Origin: Wenzhouxiangella sp. XN201
GTDB taxonomy: Bacteria; Pseudomonadota; Gammaproteobacteria; Xanthomonadales; Wenzhouxiangellaceae
Direction of reading: 5' to 3'
NCBI RefSeq assembly: GCF_011008905.1
Contig: NZ_JAAIVI010000017.1
Coordinates: 1,465,750 to 1,529,749 of the forward strand
Length of the DNA stretch: 64,000 bases
In this document: positions 19,741 through 29,342 of the stretch, one piece after another
Position numbering within the stretch: position 1 is the stretch's first letter
Layout: each line of letters starts with the position of its first letter
Program-made: the position numbers and the translations under genes
The notes under the pieces: generated by a model
The model's input: the letters and a program-made list of their open reading frames with translations, nothing else
What the model was told of the DNA's origin: nothing
Database searches by the model: none

Positions 19741-20147
19741 GATTCCGCGAGCGCTCCAATACCGAACAGGCCGTCGACATATCGCCCCTGATCGACATGG
19801 TGTTCATCCTGCTGATCTTCTTCATGGTTTCGACGACCTTCGTCAAGGACATGAAGCTCGATCTCGAGCGTCCCAGCGCCACGACTTCGGAGCAGGCCTC
19901 GACCAAGGCCATTCGTCTTTATATAGACAACAGCGGCGAGACCTGGCTCGACGGCCAGCCAATCCGCACCTGGGTGATCCAGAGCAAGCTCAGGGACATG
20001 CTCCAGGGCGCCGCTTCGCAATCCGTGCTGGTCGTCACCGACAGCAATGTACCGGCCAGCAAGCTGGTCGAGGTCGTCGACCAGGCGCGCCGTTCCGGTG
20101 CCGCCGACGTCGGTGTGGCCACGGTCGAAGAAGCCGGCCGCGGCTGA
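19737..20147 (+). CDS. exbD: ExbD/TolR-type subunit
   Basis: The 136-residue single-span protein has a cytoplasmic N-terminus, then the membrane helix ISPLIDMVFILLIFFMVSTTF, whose Asp is the proton-carrying residue. A periplasmic TolR/ExbD domain follows, ending VVDQARRSGAADVGVAT. It completes the ExbB-ExbD motor. The TonB gene starts 24 bp downstream. Confidence 0.94.
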   Translation: MRFRERSNTEQAVDISPLIDMVFILLIFFMVSTTFVKDMKLDLERPSATTSEQASTKAIRLYIDNSGETWLDGQPIRTWVIQSKLRDMLQGAASQSVLVVTDSNVPASKLVEVVDQARRSGAADVGVATVEEAGRG

Positions 20148-20170
20148 ATCGAATATTAGGAGGACAACGC

Positions 20171-20803
20171 ATGACTTCAGAAATCAGGAAATGGACGTAC
20201 GGGCTGGCATTCATGCTGGCCGGGTCGGTCCTGATCATCGGCACCCTGCTGATGATCAACCGCCTGGCCAAGGGTCCCGAAGCGCAGGAACTGGCCCGGC
20301 AGACCAGCTTCCAGGTCGAGCGCAAACCCGAGCCCCCGCCGAAAAAGGTGGTCAAGCGTGAACAGCCCGAGCCCAGGCGCTCGCGCGATATCAATCCACC
20401 GATGGTCGATCTCGACACCTCGCTGTCGGGCATCGACATGGGTATCCCCGGTGTGACGGCCGATGACCTGGGCAGCATGCGCGATGAACTGCTGGGTGAC
20501 ACCCGGGACGTGGTCATGACCGACGATTCCGTCGACCACCCGCCGCGACCGACCCGCCAGACGCCGCTGCCGTATCCGTCTTCGGCGCGCAAGGAGGGCG
20601 TCGAAGGCTACGTGTTGCTGTCACTGCTGATCAGCGCCGCCGGCGAGATCGAGAAAGTCCAGGTGCTGGAATCCAGCCCGGCCGGCCGCTTCGAGGATTC
20701 GGCTGTACAGGGCGTCCGAAACTGGCGCTTCGAGCCCGCCCAGTACCAGGGCCGCAACGTGCGCGTGTGGGCCAAGCAGCGCATTCGCTTCGATCTCAGC
20801 TGA
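20171..20803 (+). CDS. tonB: TonB energy transducer
   Basis: The 210-residue product has an N-terminal membrane anchor (LAFMLAGSVLIIGTLLMI), a Pro/Glu/Lys-rich linker (KPEPPPKKVVKREQPEPR) and a C-terminal TonB domain (PYPSSARKEGVEGYVLLSLL ... VRNWRFEPA ... IRFDLS). The linker is short compared with E. coli TonB, as in TonB2-type proteins that work with TtpC. It transmits the proton-motive force to outer membrane receptors. It has an AGGAGG site before its ATG. Confidence 0.93.
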   Translation: MTSEIRKWTYGLAFMLAGSVLIIGTLLMINRLAKGPEAQELARQTSFQVERKPEPPPKKVVKREQPEPRRSRDINPPMVDLDTSLSGIDMGIPGVTADDLGSMRDELLGDTRDVVMTDDSVDHPPRPTRQTPLPYPSSARKEGVEGYVLLSLLISAAGEIEKVQVLESSPAGRFEDSAVQGVRNWRFEPAQYQGRNVRVWAKQRIRFDLS

Positions 20804-20830
20804 GCGCTGGTCAAGGAGCTTCCCGCCATC

Positions 20831-22003
20831 ATGCGCATCTTCTGGCTTCTGTTGATCCTGGCGCTGAGCGCAACCGCCGGTGCCCAGGAACAACCGGCGT
20901 CGCTGCCGGAAGACGGAGTCGAGCGCCTGTCCCTGGCAGCGCTCTTGATCGGTGACGGCAACTACGAACGAGCGCGCGCCGTGCTGGCGGCGATCGACCT
21001 GGACGATCCCGATCTCGACCGGGTCCGCTACCACAGCCTCGACGGGCTGGTGGCGCTCAACCTCGACGAGTTGGCCCGGGCCGAAGCCGCCTTTGTGCGT
21101 GCGCTGGAGGCGGGTCGCGAGCAGGCGGAGCCGCCCGCCGACGTCATCTGGCTATACCTGGCCCAGGCCCGTTTCGGCCAGGAGGATTATGCCGGCACCC
21201 TGGCAGCACTCGACGGCGCCGACCCCGAGACCACCGACCTGCCTTCGGTCCATCTCATGCGCGCCCAGTCGCACTGGCAGATGGGGGAACTGGAGTCTGC
21301 CTGGCGGGTGCTTTCGAATGCGGCCGGGCGCTTTCCGGATCGCGCCGGGGATTTCACGCGTCAGCAGGTCTACCTTCTGGTCGAGCAGGGGCTCTACCAG
21401 GAGGCGGCCGCACTGGGTCAGGCATTCATGCTGCGGGGCAAGGCCACGGCGAATGATGCCCTGGCCATCGGCAACGCGCTGCGCGAGGCCGGTGAATACG
21501 ACCAGGCCCTGAGAATTCTCGAAGCGGCCAGGCTCGAGGACAGCGACAACATCCGCCTGGCGCGGGTGCTGGCCCAGACCTGGCTGGATCTCGACAAGAT
21601 CCTGCCGGCCGCCGACATTCTTCACGATGCCGCACGGCTGGATCCCTCGCTGATGGCCGAAGCGGCCGAACTCTATCGCCGGGCAGGTTGGCTGATGCAG
21701 GCGCTCACGCTCAACGCCCGCGTTATCGACCAGCCAAAGAAGCTCAAGCAGCGCCTGGCCGTCTTCATCGAGCTGGGGCGCTTCGACCAGGCGGCCGGCA
21801 TGGAGTCGGACCTGGTTCGAACCGGCCTGCTCAACGAAGAAGACATCCGCTATGCGTTGGCCTACGCATTATTCAAGACGGGCCGTTACGAGCAGGCCGA
21901 GTCTCACCTGACCCGCTTGACGCGAGACGACCTGTTCCGCAAGGCCAACGAACTCAGACGTGCCATGGAGCAGTGCCGCGATGAGCCGTGGTTCTGCACC
22001 TGA
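20831..22003 (+). CDS. Periplasmic TPR-repeat protein of the Ton operon
   Basis: The 390-residue product starts with a signal peptide (IFWLLLILALSATAGAQ). The rest is helical and built from degenerate TPR pairs, such as LIGDGNYERARAVLAAIDL and DALAIGNALREAGEYDQALRIL, with the last at YALFKTGRYEQAESHLTRL. A TPR protein in this position is a regular member of TtpC-type Ton operons and may scaffold the periplasmic machinery. It ends CRDEPWFCT, with a possible disulphide. The receptor gene starts 26 bp downstream. Confidence 0.88.
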   Translation: MRIFWLLLILALSATAGAQEQPASLPEDGVERLSLAALLIGDGNYERARAVLAAIDLDDPDLDRVRYHSLDGLVALNLDELARAEAAFVRALEAGREQAEPPADVIWLYLAQARFGQEDYAGTLAALDGADPETTDLPSVHLMRAQSHWQMGELESAWRVLSNAAGRFPDRAGDFTRQQVYLLVEQGLYQEAAALGQAFMLRGKATANDALAIGNALREAGEYDQALRILEAARLEDSDNIRLARVLAQTWLDLDKILPAADILHDAARLDPSLMAEAAELYRRAGWLMQALTLNARVIDQPKKLKQRLAVFIELGRFDQAAGMESDLVRTGLLNEEDIRYALAYALFKTGRYEQAESHLTRLTRDDLFRKANELRRAMEQCRDEPWFCT

Positions 22004-22028
22004 TCCGCCCATGTTTCCGAGGTATTCG

Positions 22029-25000
22029 ATGACCAGCTGGCGCACCCTGGCATTCTGTCTGGCGACGGGACTCCTTCTGTTCATTGCGGAGCAGGCCAGG
22101 GCCCAGAATGACCAGTCAGGCGATATCACCGTGCTGGTCTTCGAAAGCGGCCGTCCGGTGCCCGGCCTTCGCATCGAGATCGGCAAGCAATTCGGGCTGA
22201 CCGATGCAGACGGCGCCTGGCGTGGCCGCGTCGAACCCGGCCGCACGCGCCTGGCCGTCTATGAACACGCCCTGGGGCTGGCGGCCCTGCCGCTGGAAGT
22301 GCACCAAGGCGAGGTTGCCCGCTACATCATCACCCTCGCCGGACCCCAGCGGCGGGCCCAGGTCAGCATCGAGAGCTCCCACGAAGGCGAACAGCAGCCC
22401 GCGCTGCGGGGAACCCCCGAAGTACCGACAGGCGAAGAAGGCAGCGGCCTGCTCGTCGGGCGGGTCGTTTCGACCGAGGATGGCTCGCCGGTGAGCGGCG
22501 CGCGCGTGTTCGTCAGCGGCACCCCGGTCGAGGCGCGTACCGACGAGGACGGTCAGTTCAGCGTCGAGGTGCCGACCGGTGACTACGCCGTGTCCGTTCT
22601 GCACAGCGAGTTCGCTACGCGGACCGTCGACGCCGTCGCGATCCGGGAAGACAGCGAAACCCGACGGGACTTCGAGTTGCCGCCGGCGGGCCTGGAGCTG
22701 GCCGAGTACGTCGTGGTCGAGCCCTATATCGAGGGCAGCGTGACCTCGGTAATCGCCGAGCAGCGCGATTCATCGGGGGTTGCCAATATCATCGGCACCG
22801 AGCAGTTCTCGCGTTCGGGTGATGGTGATGCCGGTAGCGCGCTGGCCCGGGTAACCGGGCTGACCCTGGTCGGCGGCGAGTTCATCTTCATTCGCGGTCT
22901 CGGCGAACGCTATTCGAGCACGCTGCTCAATGGCGCCAACGTGCCCAGCCCCGACCCGACGCGCAAGGTCGTGCCGCTTGATCTGTTCCCGACCGGCGTG
23001 ATCGAGTCGATTCGCGTCCAGAAGAGTTATTCGCCGGACCTGCCGGGAGATTTCGGCGGCGGTGTCGTCGAAATCCGCACCCGTGGCATCCCGGAGGAAG
23101 ACTTCCTAGAGATGAGCGTGTCCGTCGGTGGCCGCGAGGGAACGACGTTCAGCGATGGCCTGACCTATGAAGGTGGCGATCGGGATTTCCTGGGCATGGA
23201 CGACGGAACCCGTGAGCTGCCGACCGCGATCGCCGAAGCCGTCGAGGATGGTGGAACGCTGACGGCCGCAGGGCCGTTCAATCCCGACGGCTTGTCGCCT
23301 GAAGAGCTCGAGATGCTGGGAGAGTCCTTTCCCGCCATCTACGAAGTGGATCGCAGGCAAGTCGGGCCGGACCTGGGACTGTCGGTCGAAGGGGGCAAGC
23401 TGTTCGAATTCAGCGATGACTGGACGGCCGGTATCACCACGGCGGTGATGTGGTCTGATGCCTATCAAACCCGGATCGAGGAGCGCCGGAGTTTTATCCC
23501 CCTGGGAGACGGCAGTCTTCGACCCAACGACGACTACGAAATAGAGCGCTCCACGCGCGATATCGAGCTCAGTGGTTTCCTCACCGCCGGCCTGCAGTAC
23601 TCCGAGAATCACCGTATCGACCTGACTTCGATGCTTTTGCGGCAGACCCAGGACGAGACCTTCATCCAGGAGGGCTTCAACCTCGACGAGGACGGAATCG
23701 TCCGCTTTACCGAACTGGAATGGGAGGAACGCGAGCTCCTTTCCCAACAGCTTCGCGGCGAACACACGTTCGGATTTCTTGGCGACACCACGCTGGAGTG
23801 GGACTACGCGGACTCGCGCGCCCGGCGCGACGTGCCCGACCAGCGCCGCTATCGATACGATCCTGACAACGTCTCCGATTTCATTTTCTCGCGCCGCTCC
23901 GACAATCTCGTCCGGCGCTTCTCCAAACTGGAGGACGATGCCACTGATTACGGCATCGACCTGGCTGTGCCTTTCGGTGTCGACGGGTTCACCGGCAATG
24001 TCAGCTTCGGTGGACGGCGTCTGGACAAGTCACGCGACTCGAGCATCCGCCGTTTCCAGTTCGATGGTGTAAACCGACTCCCATTCGACCTGCGTCGGAA
24101 CGAGAATCCCGAGACCTTCTTTAACCCGGACTTCATCGGACCGGGCGCTGTGGTGATCAAGGAGTCCACGCGCGAGACGGACAACTACACCGCATTGCTT
24201 GAAGTGGACGCCCGCTACGCCAACCTCGACATGACCTTCTTCGAGCGTCTGCGGGTGACCGGCGGCATTCGGATCGAGGACTGGGAGCAGAACGTTACGA
24301 CTTTTCAACTGCTCAACCCAGGCGCCACACCGGTTGTCGCCGAACTCGCCGATGAAGATCGGCTTCCGGCCTTTTCTGCCACCTGGTACATGACCGAGAA
24401 CCAGCAGATTCGTGCCAGCTACGCCGAAACACTCGTGCGCCCGGACTTCAAGGAACTTTCGCCAGCGCCTTTTACCGACCCGGTTCTCAATCGTGAGGTG
24501 ATTGGCAACGCGGAACTCGTGCCATCCCAGATCGAGCACATGGACCTGCGCTGGGAATACTATCCCGAGCCGTCCGAGTTGATTTCGCTCGGGATCTTCC
24601 ACAAGTCGATCATCAACCCGATCGAGGTAACTGTTGAAGCCGGGGTCGAGCAACGGCTGACTTACGCCAATGCCGACGAAGCCGAGAACTACGGCGCCGA
24701 ACTCGAGTGGCGAAAGAGTCTCGGATTCCTGGGTGAATTCCTCGAAATCGGCCCCGTCTGGAACCGGCTCTACCTCGCAGGCAACTACTCCTGGGTCGAA
24801 TCAGAAATCTTCATCGAAGACCTGGGCATCCTGACCAATGAATTCCGTCCCTTGCAGGGGCAATCGCCCTATGTGGCCAACGTCCAGATCGGCTATGACG
24901 ACGAGGAGCGGGACTTTTCCGCCACCCTGCTGCTCAATGCCGTGGGTGAGCGCATTGTCGAAGTCGGGGTGCTGGGCGCACCCGACAAGAAGGAACAGCC

Positions 25001-25172
25001 TGCGCCCGACCTTGACCTGGTGATCCAGTGGCGCTGGTTCGATCTGCTCGATTTCAAGGCCGAGTTCAGCAACCTGCTGGATTCTGCATTCGAGGTTCGC
25101 CAGGGCAAGGAGATCACACAACGCTACACGCGTGGCCGGGAATTCAGCCTGGGTGTGAGCTGGGAGTACTGA
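22029..25172 (+). CDS. TonB-dependent outer membrane receptor with two CarboxypepD-like N-terminal domains
   Basis: The product is about 1047 residues. The ATG at 22029 is preceded by GAGGT and gives a signal peptide ending EQARAQ. Two carboxypeptidase-regulatory-like domains follow (ITVLVFESGRPVPGLRIEIG; GLLVGRVVSTEDGSPVSGARV). Then come a possible TonB box (AEYVVVEP) and a plug domain with FIFIRGLGERYSSTLLNGA and SYSPDLPGDFGGGVVEIRTR. The rest is the beta barrel, ending with an aromatic (LGVSWEY). The linked TtpC-ExbB-ExbD-TonB genes should energise it. The ligand is unknown; the CarboxypepD domains are more typical of receptors for large polymers or proteins than of siderophore receptors. 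Confidence 0.92.
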   Translation: MTSWRTLAFCLATGLLLFIAEQARAQNDQSGDITVLVFESGRPVPGLRIEIGKQFGLTDADGAWRGRVEPGRTRLAVYEHALGLAALPLEVHQGEVARYIITLAGPQRRAQVSIESSHEGEQQPALRGTPEVPTGEEGSGLLVGRVVSTEDGSPVSGARVFVSGTPVEARTDEDGQFSVEVPTGDYAVSVLHSEFATRTVDAVAIREDSETRRDFELPPAGLELAEYVVVEPYIEGSVTSVIAEQRDSSGVANIIGTEQFSRSGDGDAGSALARVTGLTLVGGEFIFIRGLGERYSSTLLNGANVPSPDPTRKVVPLDLFPTGVIESIRVQKSYSPDLPGDFGGGVVEIRTRGIPEEDFLEMSVSVGGREGTTFSDGLTYEGGDRDFLGMDDGTRELPTAIAEAVEDGGTLTAAGPFNPDGLSPEELEMLGESFPAIYEVDRRQVGPDLGLSVEGGKLFEFSDDWTAGITTAVMWSDAYQTRIEERRSFIPLGDGSLRPNDDYEIERSTRDIELSGFLTAGLQYSENHRIDLTSMLLRQTQDETFIQEGFNLDEDGIVRFTELEWEERELLSQQLRGEHTFGFLGDTTLEWDYADSRARRDVPDQRRYRYDPDNVSDFIFSRRSDNLVRRFSKLEDDATDYGIDLAVPFGVDGFTGNVSFGGRRLDKSRDSSIRRFQFDGVNRLPFDLRRNENPETFFNPDFIGPGAVVIKESTRETDNYTALLEVDARYANLDMTFFERLRVTGGIRIEDWEQNVTTFQLLNPGATPVVAELADEDRLPAFSATWYMTENQQIRASYAETLVRPDFKELSPAPFTDPVLNREVIGNAELVPSQIEHMDLRWEYYPEPSELISLGIFHKSIINPIEVTVEAGVEQRLTYANADEAENYGAELEWRKSLGFLGEFLEIGPVWNRLYLAGNYSWVESEIFIEDLGILTNEFRPLQGQSPYVANVQIGYDDEERDFSATLLLNAVGERIVEVGVLGAPDKKEQPAPDLDLVIQWRWFDLLDFKAEFSNLLDSAFEVRQGKEITQRYTRGREFSLGVSWEY

Positions 25173-25302
25173 GATCCGGCAGAGGCTTGTAAGGAATTGG
25201 TCATGTCGAAGTCACGCGACTGAAACCAGGGCTCAATAGGATGAGCATGATGACGGTAGTTCATCGTCCTTAACTCGCTAAATGGAAGCAGAGGAAACAA
25301 AC

Positions 25303-26988
25303 ATGCTCATGAATATGAAGCGCAATTTGCTGGCGCTTGCGGCCGGATCCCTGGTGATCGGCTCGGCAAACGCCTTCGTGGTGAATGAGCAATTCACCGG
25401 CAACTACTTTGAACAGGGCAAGAGCGGCCGTGGGGTGATCGTTGATATCGTTCCCTCCAACAACCAGGAATTTGGAAATGCCGTGATTGCCCAGTGGTTT
25501 ACCTTCCGTGATGGAGTCCCGCTGTGGCTGACGGGCTTCGGCTCGATCGATCAGAATACCAATATCGCCGAGCTCGACTTCTACGAACTCGAAGGTGGCG
25601 TATTTGGCCCGGAATTCACCGAAGCTGATGCCAGCCAGTCGATCTGGGGCACCGGCACGCTGAGCTTCGACAGCTGCGAACAGTTGACCCTGGACTACAA
25701 CGGAGACGATGGAACCGGCACGCTGGATCTCTCGCCCGTTTCCCAGGGTGCTGAATGCATCGTCAAACGTGAATTCGACGGCTGTCCCGAGTTTGCCAGC
25801 GCCGGACCGCTCGAGGGCTCGTGCATCGTCGGCGGCGAAGTCAATTCCGACATCGCACTGAGCAATGAAATTACCTGGCTGATCCAGGGTCAGTTGATCG
25901 TCAATGACGGTGCCTCTCTCACGATCGAACCCAACACCGAATTGGTCGGCGGCACCCTCGGCGACACCGACACGCTGGTGGTCAAGCAGGGCGGCAAGGT
26001 CTTCGCCGAAGGCACGGCCAGCAATCCCATCATCATGCGTGGTCCGGATGCTGAAACCCGGGCCGAGTGGGGCGGGGTGGTGATCAACGGTTTCGCCCCT
26101 ATCAACGGTTGCTCGGAAGGCACCGACCCTTGCACCGCGCAGGGCGAAGGCAACTCCGGTACTTACGGCGGCAACGATCCGCACGACAGCAGTGGCGTGA
26201 TGCGATACGTGGTCGTTTCCAACGCCGGCCGTCAGTTCAGCGAAGAAAACGAACTTAACGGCATCGCCTTCCAGGGCGTGGGTGACGGCACCGTCGTCGA
26301 GTACATCCAGGTTCATCTGAATGAAGACGATGGTGTCGAGTTCTTCGGCGGCACGGTCAACGCCAAGTATCTGGTTCTGACCGGCATCGGCGATGACAGC
26401 CTCGACTGGACGCAAGGCTGGCAGGGCAAGGTGCAGTACGTGCTCGCCAAGCAGTACACCGACAACGGCGACCAGGGCATCGAGGCCGATAACAACGGCG
26501 ATGCCAACGACTCCCTGCCGCGCGCCAAGCCGATGCTGGCCAACATGACCTACATCGGCCAGTCCAACACCGACATCGGCATTCTGCTGCGTGAAGGCAC
26601 CGGTGCCAACATCGCCAACAGCGTCGTGACCGGGTTCGGCGAGTTCTGTCTCGACATCGACAACGAGTCGACCTTCCAGAACGAAGAGAATCTGACCATC
26701 GTCAACAGTGTTGTCGGCGGCTGCGGCGAAACCTTCAGCGAAGACGGCGGAGACCTGTTTGCCGTGTCGGACTGGTTCTTCAGCTTCCCGGGCAACGTCG
26801 AAGCAAACCCGAACCTGTCCAACTACGCCCCGAACGCCAGTTCACCGGCACTCGGTATCGGCAACATCCCGTTCGAAGACGGCTTCTTCGATAACGTCGA
26901 CTATGCTGGCGCGATTTCGGGCACGGGTGCCGACTGGACCAAGGGCTGGACGGTCGGGCTCGACCGCACCGCGCCCCTGGGACAGTAA
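25303..26988 (+). CDS. Secreted beta-helix-like protein linked to the TonB receptor
   Basis: The 561-residue product is read from the ATG at 25303, which has GAGGAA 6 bases upstream, giving a signal peptide ending IGSANA. Residues about 25-165 contain a domain with SGRGVIVDIVP...AQWFTFRDGVPLWLTGFG, a pattern common in secreted proteins of this group. The remainder has short Asn/Gly/Val-rich strands (ITWLIQGQLIVNDGASLTIEPNT, MRYVVVSNAG, GANIANSVVTGFG) suggesting a right-handed beta helix. It follows the receptor by 130 bp and ends at a strong terminator. It may be a partner or cargo of the receptor; no enzymatic residues are identifiable. Confidence 0.8.
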   Translation: MLMNMKRNLLALAAGSLVIGSANAFVVNEQFTGNYFEQGKSGRGVIVDIVPSNNQEFGNAVIAQWFTFRDGVPLWLTGFGSIDQNTNIAELDFYELEGGVFGPEFTEADASQSIWGTGTLSFDSCEQLTLDYNGDDGTGTLDLSPVSQGAECIVKREFDGCPEFASAGPLEGSCIVGGEVNSDIALSNEITWLIQGQLIVNDGASLTIEPNTELVGGTLGDTDTLVVKQGGKVFAEGTASNPIIMRGPDAETRAEWGGVVINGFAPINGCSEGTDPCTAQGEGNSGTYGGNDPHDSSGVMRYVVVSNAGRQFSEENELNGIAFQGVGDGTVVEYIQVHLNEDDGVEFFGGTVNAKYLVLTGIGDDSLDWTQGWQGKVQYVLAKQYTDNGDQGIEADNNGDANDSLPRAKPMLANMTYIGQSNTDIGILLREGTGANIANSVVTGFGEFCLDIDNESTFQNEENLTIVNSVVGGCGETFSEDGGDLFAVSDWFFSFPGNVEANPNLSNYAPNASSPALGIGNIPFEDGFFDNVDYAGAISGTGADWTKGWTVGLDRTAPLGQ

Positions 26989-27034
26989 GCACAAGCGTCA
27001 AGTTTTTCAGACAAACTCATTGCAGCATCTTTCG

Positions 27035-27061
27035 GCCCCGCTTCGGCGGGGCTTTCTTTTT
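27035..27061 (+). terminator. Strong Rho-independent terminator of the Ton/beta-helix region
   Basis: A perfect 7-bp stem GCCCCGC / GCGGGGC with a TTCG tetraloop, followed by TTTCTTTTT. It lies 46 bp after the beta-helix gene. Its T tract runs into the stop codon of the convergent regulator gene. Confidence 0.95.
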
Positions 27062-29270
27062 ATGCGCTGCTGCCTGCCTGCGAACGTTGCATCAGAATTT
27101 CTGGCAGGGACTCCAGCGGACTTGGCTTATCCACGAGATAGCCCTGCATCAGGTCGACACCAACCCGCAGCAGTTGTGCTCGCACGGCTTCGGTTTCAAC
27201 GCATTCGGCAATCGTAATCTTGTCCATGGCCTGGCCGAGACGGTTGATTTCGCTGATGAACTCGAATGCCTCGCTGTCACGGTCGATGTCATTGACAAAG
27301 CTGCCATCGATCTTGAGGTAGTCGACTGGCAACTGGCGCAGGTAATTCATCGAGGAAACGCCCGTCCCGAAATCGTCCAGCGCAATTCGGCAACCTCGTG
27401 AATGCGCGTGCTCGAGTACCTGCCTGGCCTGCTCCAGGTTGGAGATCAGGGCGGTTTCCGTCACCTCCAGGCAAAGCTTTGGCAGGAGACTTCGATGCCG
27501 ATCCAGGCTGTGTTTCAAGAATGACAGAAAATGCTGATCGCCCAGACTTCTTCCCGACAGATTGACGTTGATCCGATCCAGTTGATCGATCACCCGGGCA
27601 TGCGCACGCATCCAGTCCAGTACGCTGGTGAGCATCCAGCGATCGATCTGCGAAGTCATGAAGTAGCGTTCGGCGGCCGGCATGAACCGACCGGCCGCAA
27701 TCGGTTCATCCCCGGGATCTTCCGGGAGCATTCGAACCAGGATCTCGATGGCCACCGTGCGGAAGGGAGGCCCCTGGAGCGGAACGATCGACTGCCAGTG
27801 CATCGCCAGGCGGTCCTGCTGGAGTGCCGACTGGATTCTCGCCACCCAGCCCAGTTCACCGAATTTTTCGGCCAGCCGCAGATCGTCTGGGTGCCAGGCA
27901 TGAACCTGATTGCCGCCGTCCTCCTTGGCCGCCAGGCAGGCACAATCGGCGCGTCTGAGGATGGTTTCGATACCATCGCTCGGCTGATCGAATGTCACCA
28001 CCCCGATACTCAGCGTGGGCACGCGGTTCTTGCCGGCAATATCCAGGGGTTCGTTTTCCAGACTGGCCAGCACCATGCGTCCCGCAGCCAGTGCGGTTTC
28101 TTCGCCAGTGTCGTGGAGAAGCACTGCAAATTCATCGGCGCCGAGCCTTGCAACCGCGGCATCGGCAGGCAGCAACTCTCGCAGTCGATGACCTATCGCC
28201 TTGAGCAGACGATCGGCGGTTGAGTGACCGAGCGTTTCGTTGATGAGCCGAAACTGATCGACATTGATATTGAGCAGACTGTGTTTTCCGGATCCCTGGG
28301 GCCCGCACAGAAAAGCCAAACGGTTCTCCAGAGCGGTACGCGACATCAATCCCGTCAGCGCATCATGTTCCCTCAGGTAGGCAAGCTCGACGCGGGCTTG
28401 ATGCATGGTGCGCCGATAGCGCAGCAGCTTCCACACCAGCCAGGTAAAGGCGCCGATCAAAAGCAAGCCGCCTGCCACGAGCAGGGCGATCTGTCCCGGT
28501 CCGAAACGAACCGCGCCATCCTTGTCGAGTGGCTGCAGCCAGCGTTCATAAATCTGGTCGAATTCGCCTGACGCCAAGACTTCGTCGAGGCCATCGTTGA
28601 GTACTGCCAGCATTTCCTCGTTGCCCTCGCGCACGGCAAATGCGTATTCGACCGGCAGCACCGGTGGTCCGGAAACCGTGAGATTGTCCAGCCCGGTCTG
28701 GCGCATTGTGTGGCGACTGCGATGCTCGGTCAGCAGCGCGGCATCGTGGTGGTTCTGGGCCAGCAAACGAAGTCCTTCGGAGTCGGAATCGACGAGAATC
28801 AGTTCCACGTCCAGATCAGCGTCGAGCAGAAATTCGTGGCTCCAGGCTTCCCGCTGGACGATCACCGTTTTTCCGGCAAGTTCATCGATCCGTGTAATCG
28901 GCTCGCCGCCGGCCGGAATGAAAATCCGGTGATGAACGATGATGTGCGGACGGGCGAAATCGACCGTATCTCGACGGTCTTTGGAAACAAACATGCCCAG
29001 CACATCGATCTCACCCGCCTGCAATGCCTCACGGATGGTGTCCCAGGAACCCAGTCGAAAGCGGACTTCATGGCCCGATGCGCGGCCGATGGCGCGCATC
29101 AGGTCGACGTTGAAGCCGACCGGGTCACCGGAGGCATTCAGCGTTTCATAAGGCTGGTAGCCATCTTCGCCCCCGACGACGATCACTTCGGCGTATGCCA
29201 TGAAACTCGTGACGAGAAGGATTCCGGCCAGCGCCGGATTTCGCACGAAATGACTTCCCCGGTTCAGCAA
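27060..29270 (-). CDS. Periplasmic-binding-domain sensor with degenerate GGDEF and EAL domains
   Basis: The 736-residue product has a signal or anchor (ALAGILLVTSFMAYA), an SBP_bac_3 solute-binding domain at about 28-250, a membrane helix (IALLVAGGLLLIGAFTWLVW), a GGDEF domain and an EAL domain. The GGDEF signature reads RLGADEF, with the second Gly replaced by Ala, so cyclase activity is doubtful. The EAL domain keeps EILVR, NVNLSGRS, EVTETALIS, LDDFGTG and LKIDGSFV, consistent with an active c-di-GMP phosphodiesterase. The ligand domain resembles amino-acid binding proteins, so a periplasmic amino acid or similar small molecule may control c-di-GMP breakdown. Confidence 0.9.
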   Translation of the reverse strand: MLNRGSHFVRNPALAGILLVTSFMAYAEVIVVGGEDGYQPYETLNASGDPVGFNVDLMRAIGRASGHEVRFRLGSWDTIREALQAGEIDVLGMFVSKDRRDTVDFARPHIIVHHRIFIPAGGEPITRIDELAGKTVIVQREAWSHEFLLDADLDVELILVDSDSEGLRLLAQNHHDAALLTEHRSRHTMRQTGLDNLTVSGPPVLPVEYAFAVREGNEEMLAVLNDGLDEVLASGEFDQIYERWLQPLDKDGAVRFGPGQIALLVAGGLLLIGAFTWLVWKLLRYRRTMHQARVELAYLREHDALTGLMSRTALENRLAFLCGPQGSGKHSLLNINVDQFRLINETLGHSTADRLLKAIGHRLRELLPADAAVARLGADEFAVLLHDTGEETALAAGRMVLASLENEPLDIAGKNRVPTLSIGVVTFDQPSDGIETILRRADCACLAAKEDGGNQVHAWHPDDLRLAEKFGELGWVARIQSALQQDRLAMHWQSIVPLQGPPFRTVAIEILVRMLPEDPGDEPIAAGRFMPAAERYFMTSQIDRWMLTSVLDWMRAHARVIDQLDRINVNLSGRSLGDQHFLSFLKHSLDRHRSLLPKLCLEVTETALISNLEQARQVLEHAHSRGCRIALDDFGTGVSSMNYLRQLPVDYLKIDGSFVNDIDRDSEAFEFISEINRLGQAMDKITIAECVETEAVRAQLLRVGVDLMQGYLVDKPSPLESLPEILMQRSQAGSSA

Positions 29271-29342
29271 ACCCAGCGCTCCCCTGTTCCTATGGCACCA
29301 GCCTACCTTGTACGCGCAGCTATCGCCAGAGATGGCGGGGGA

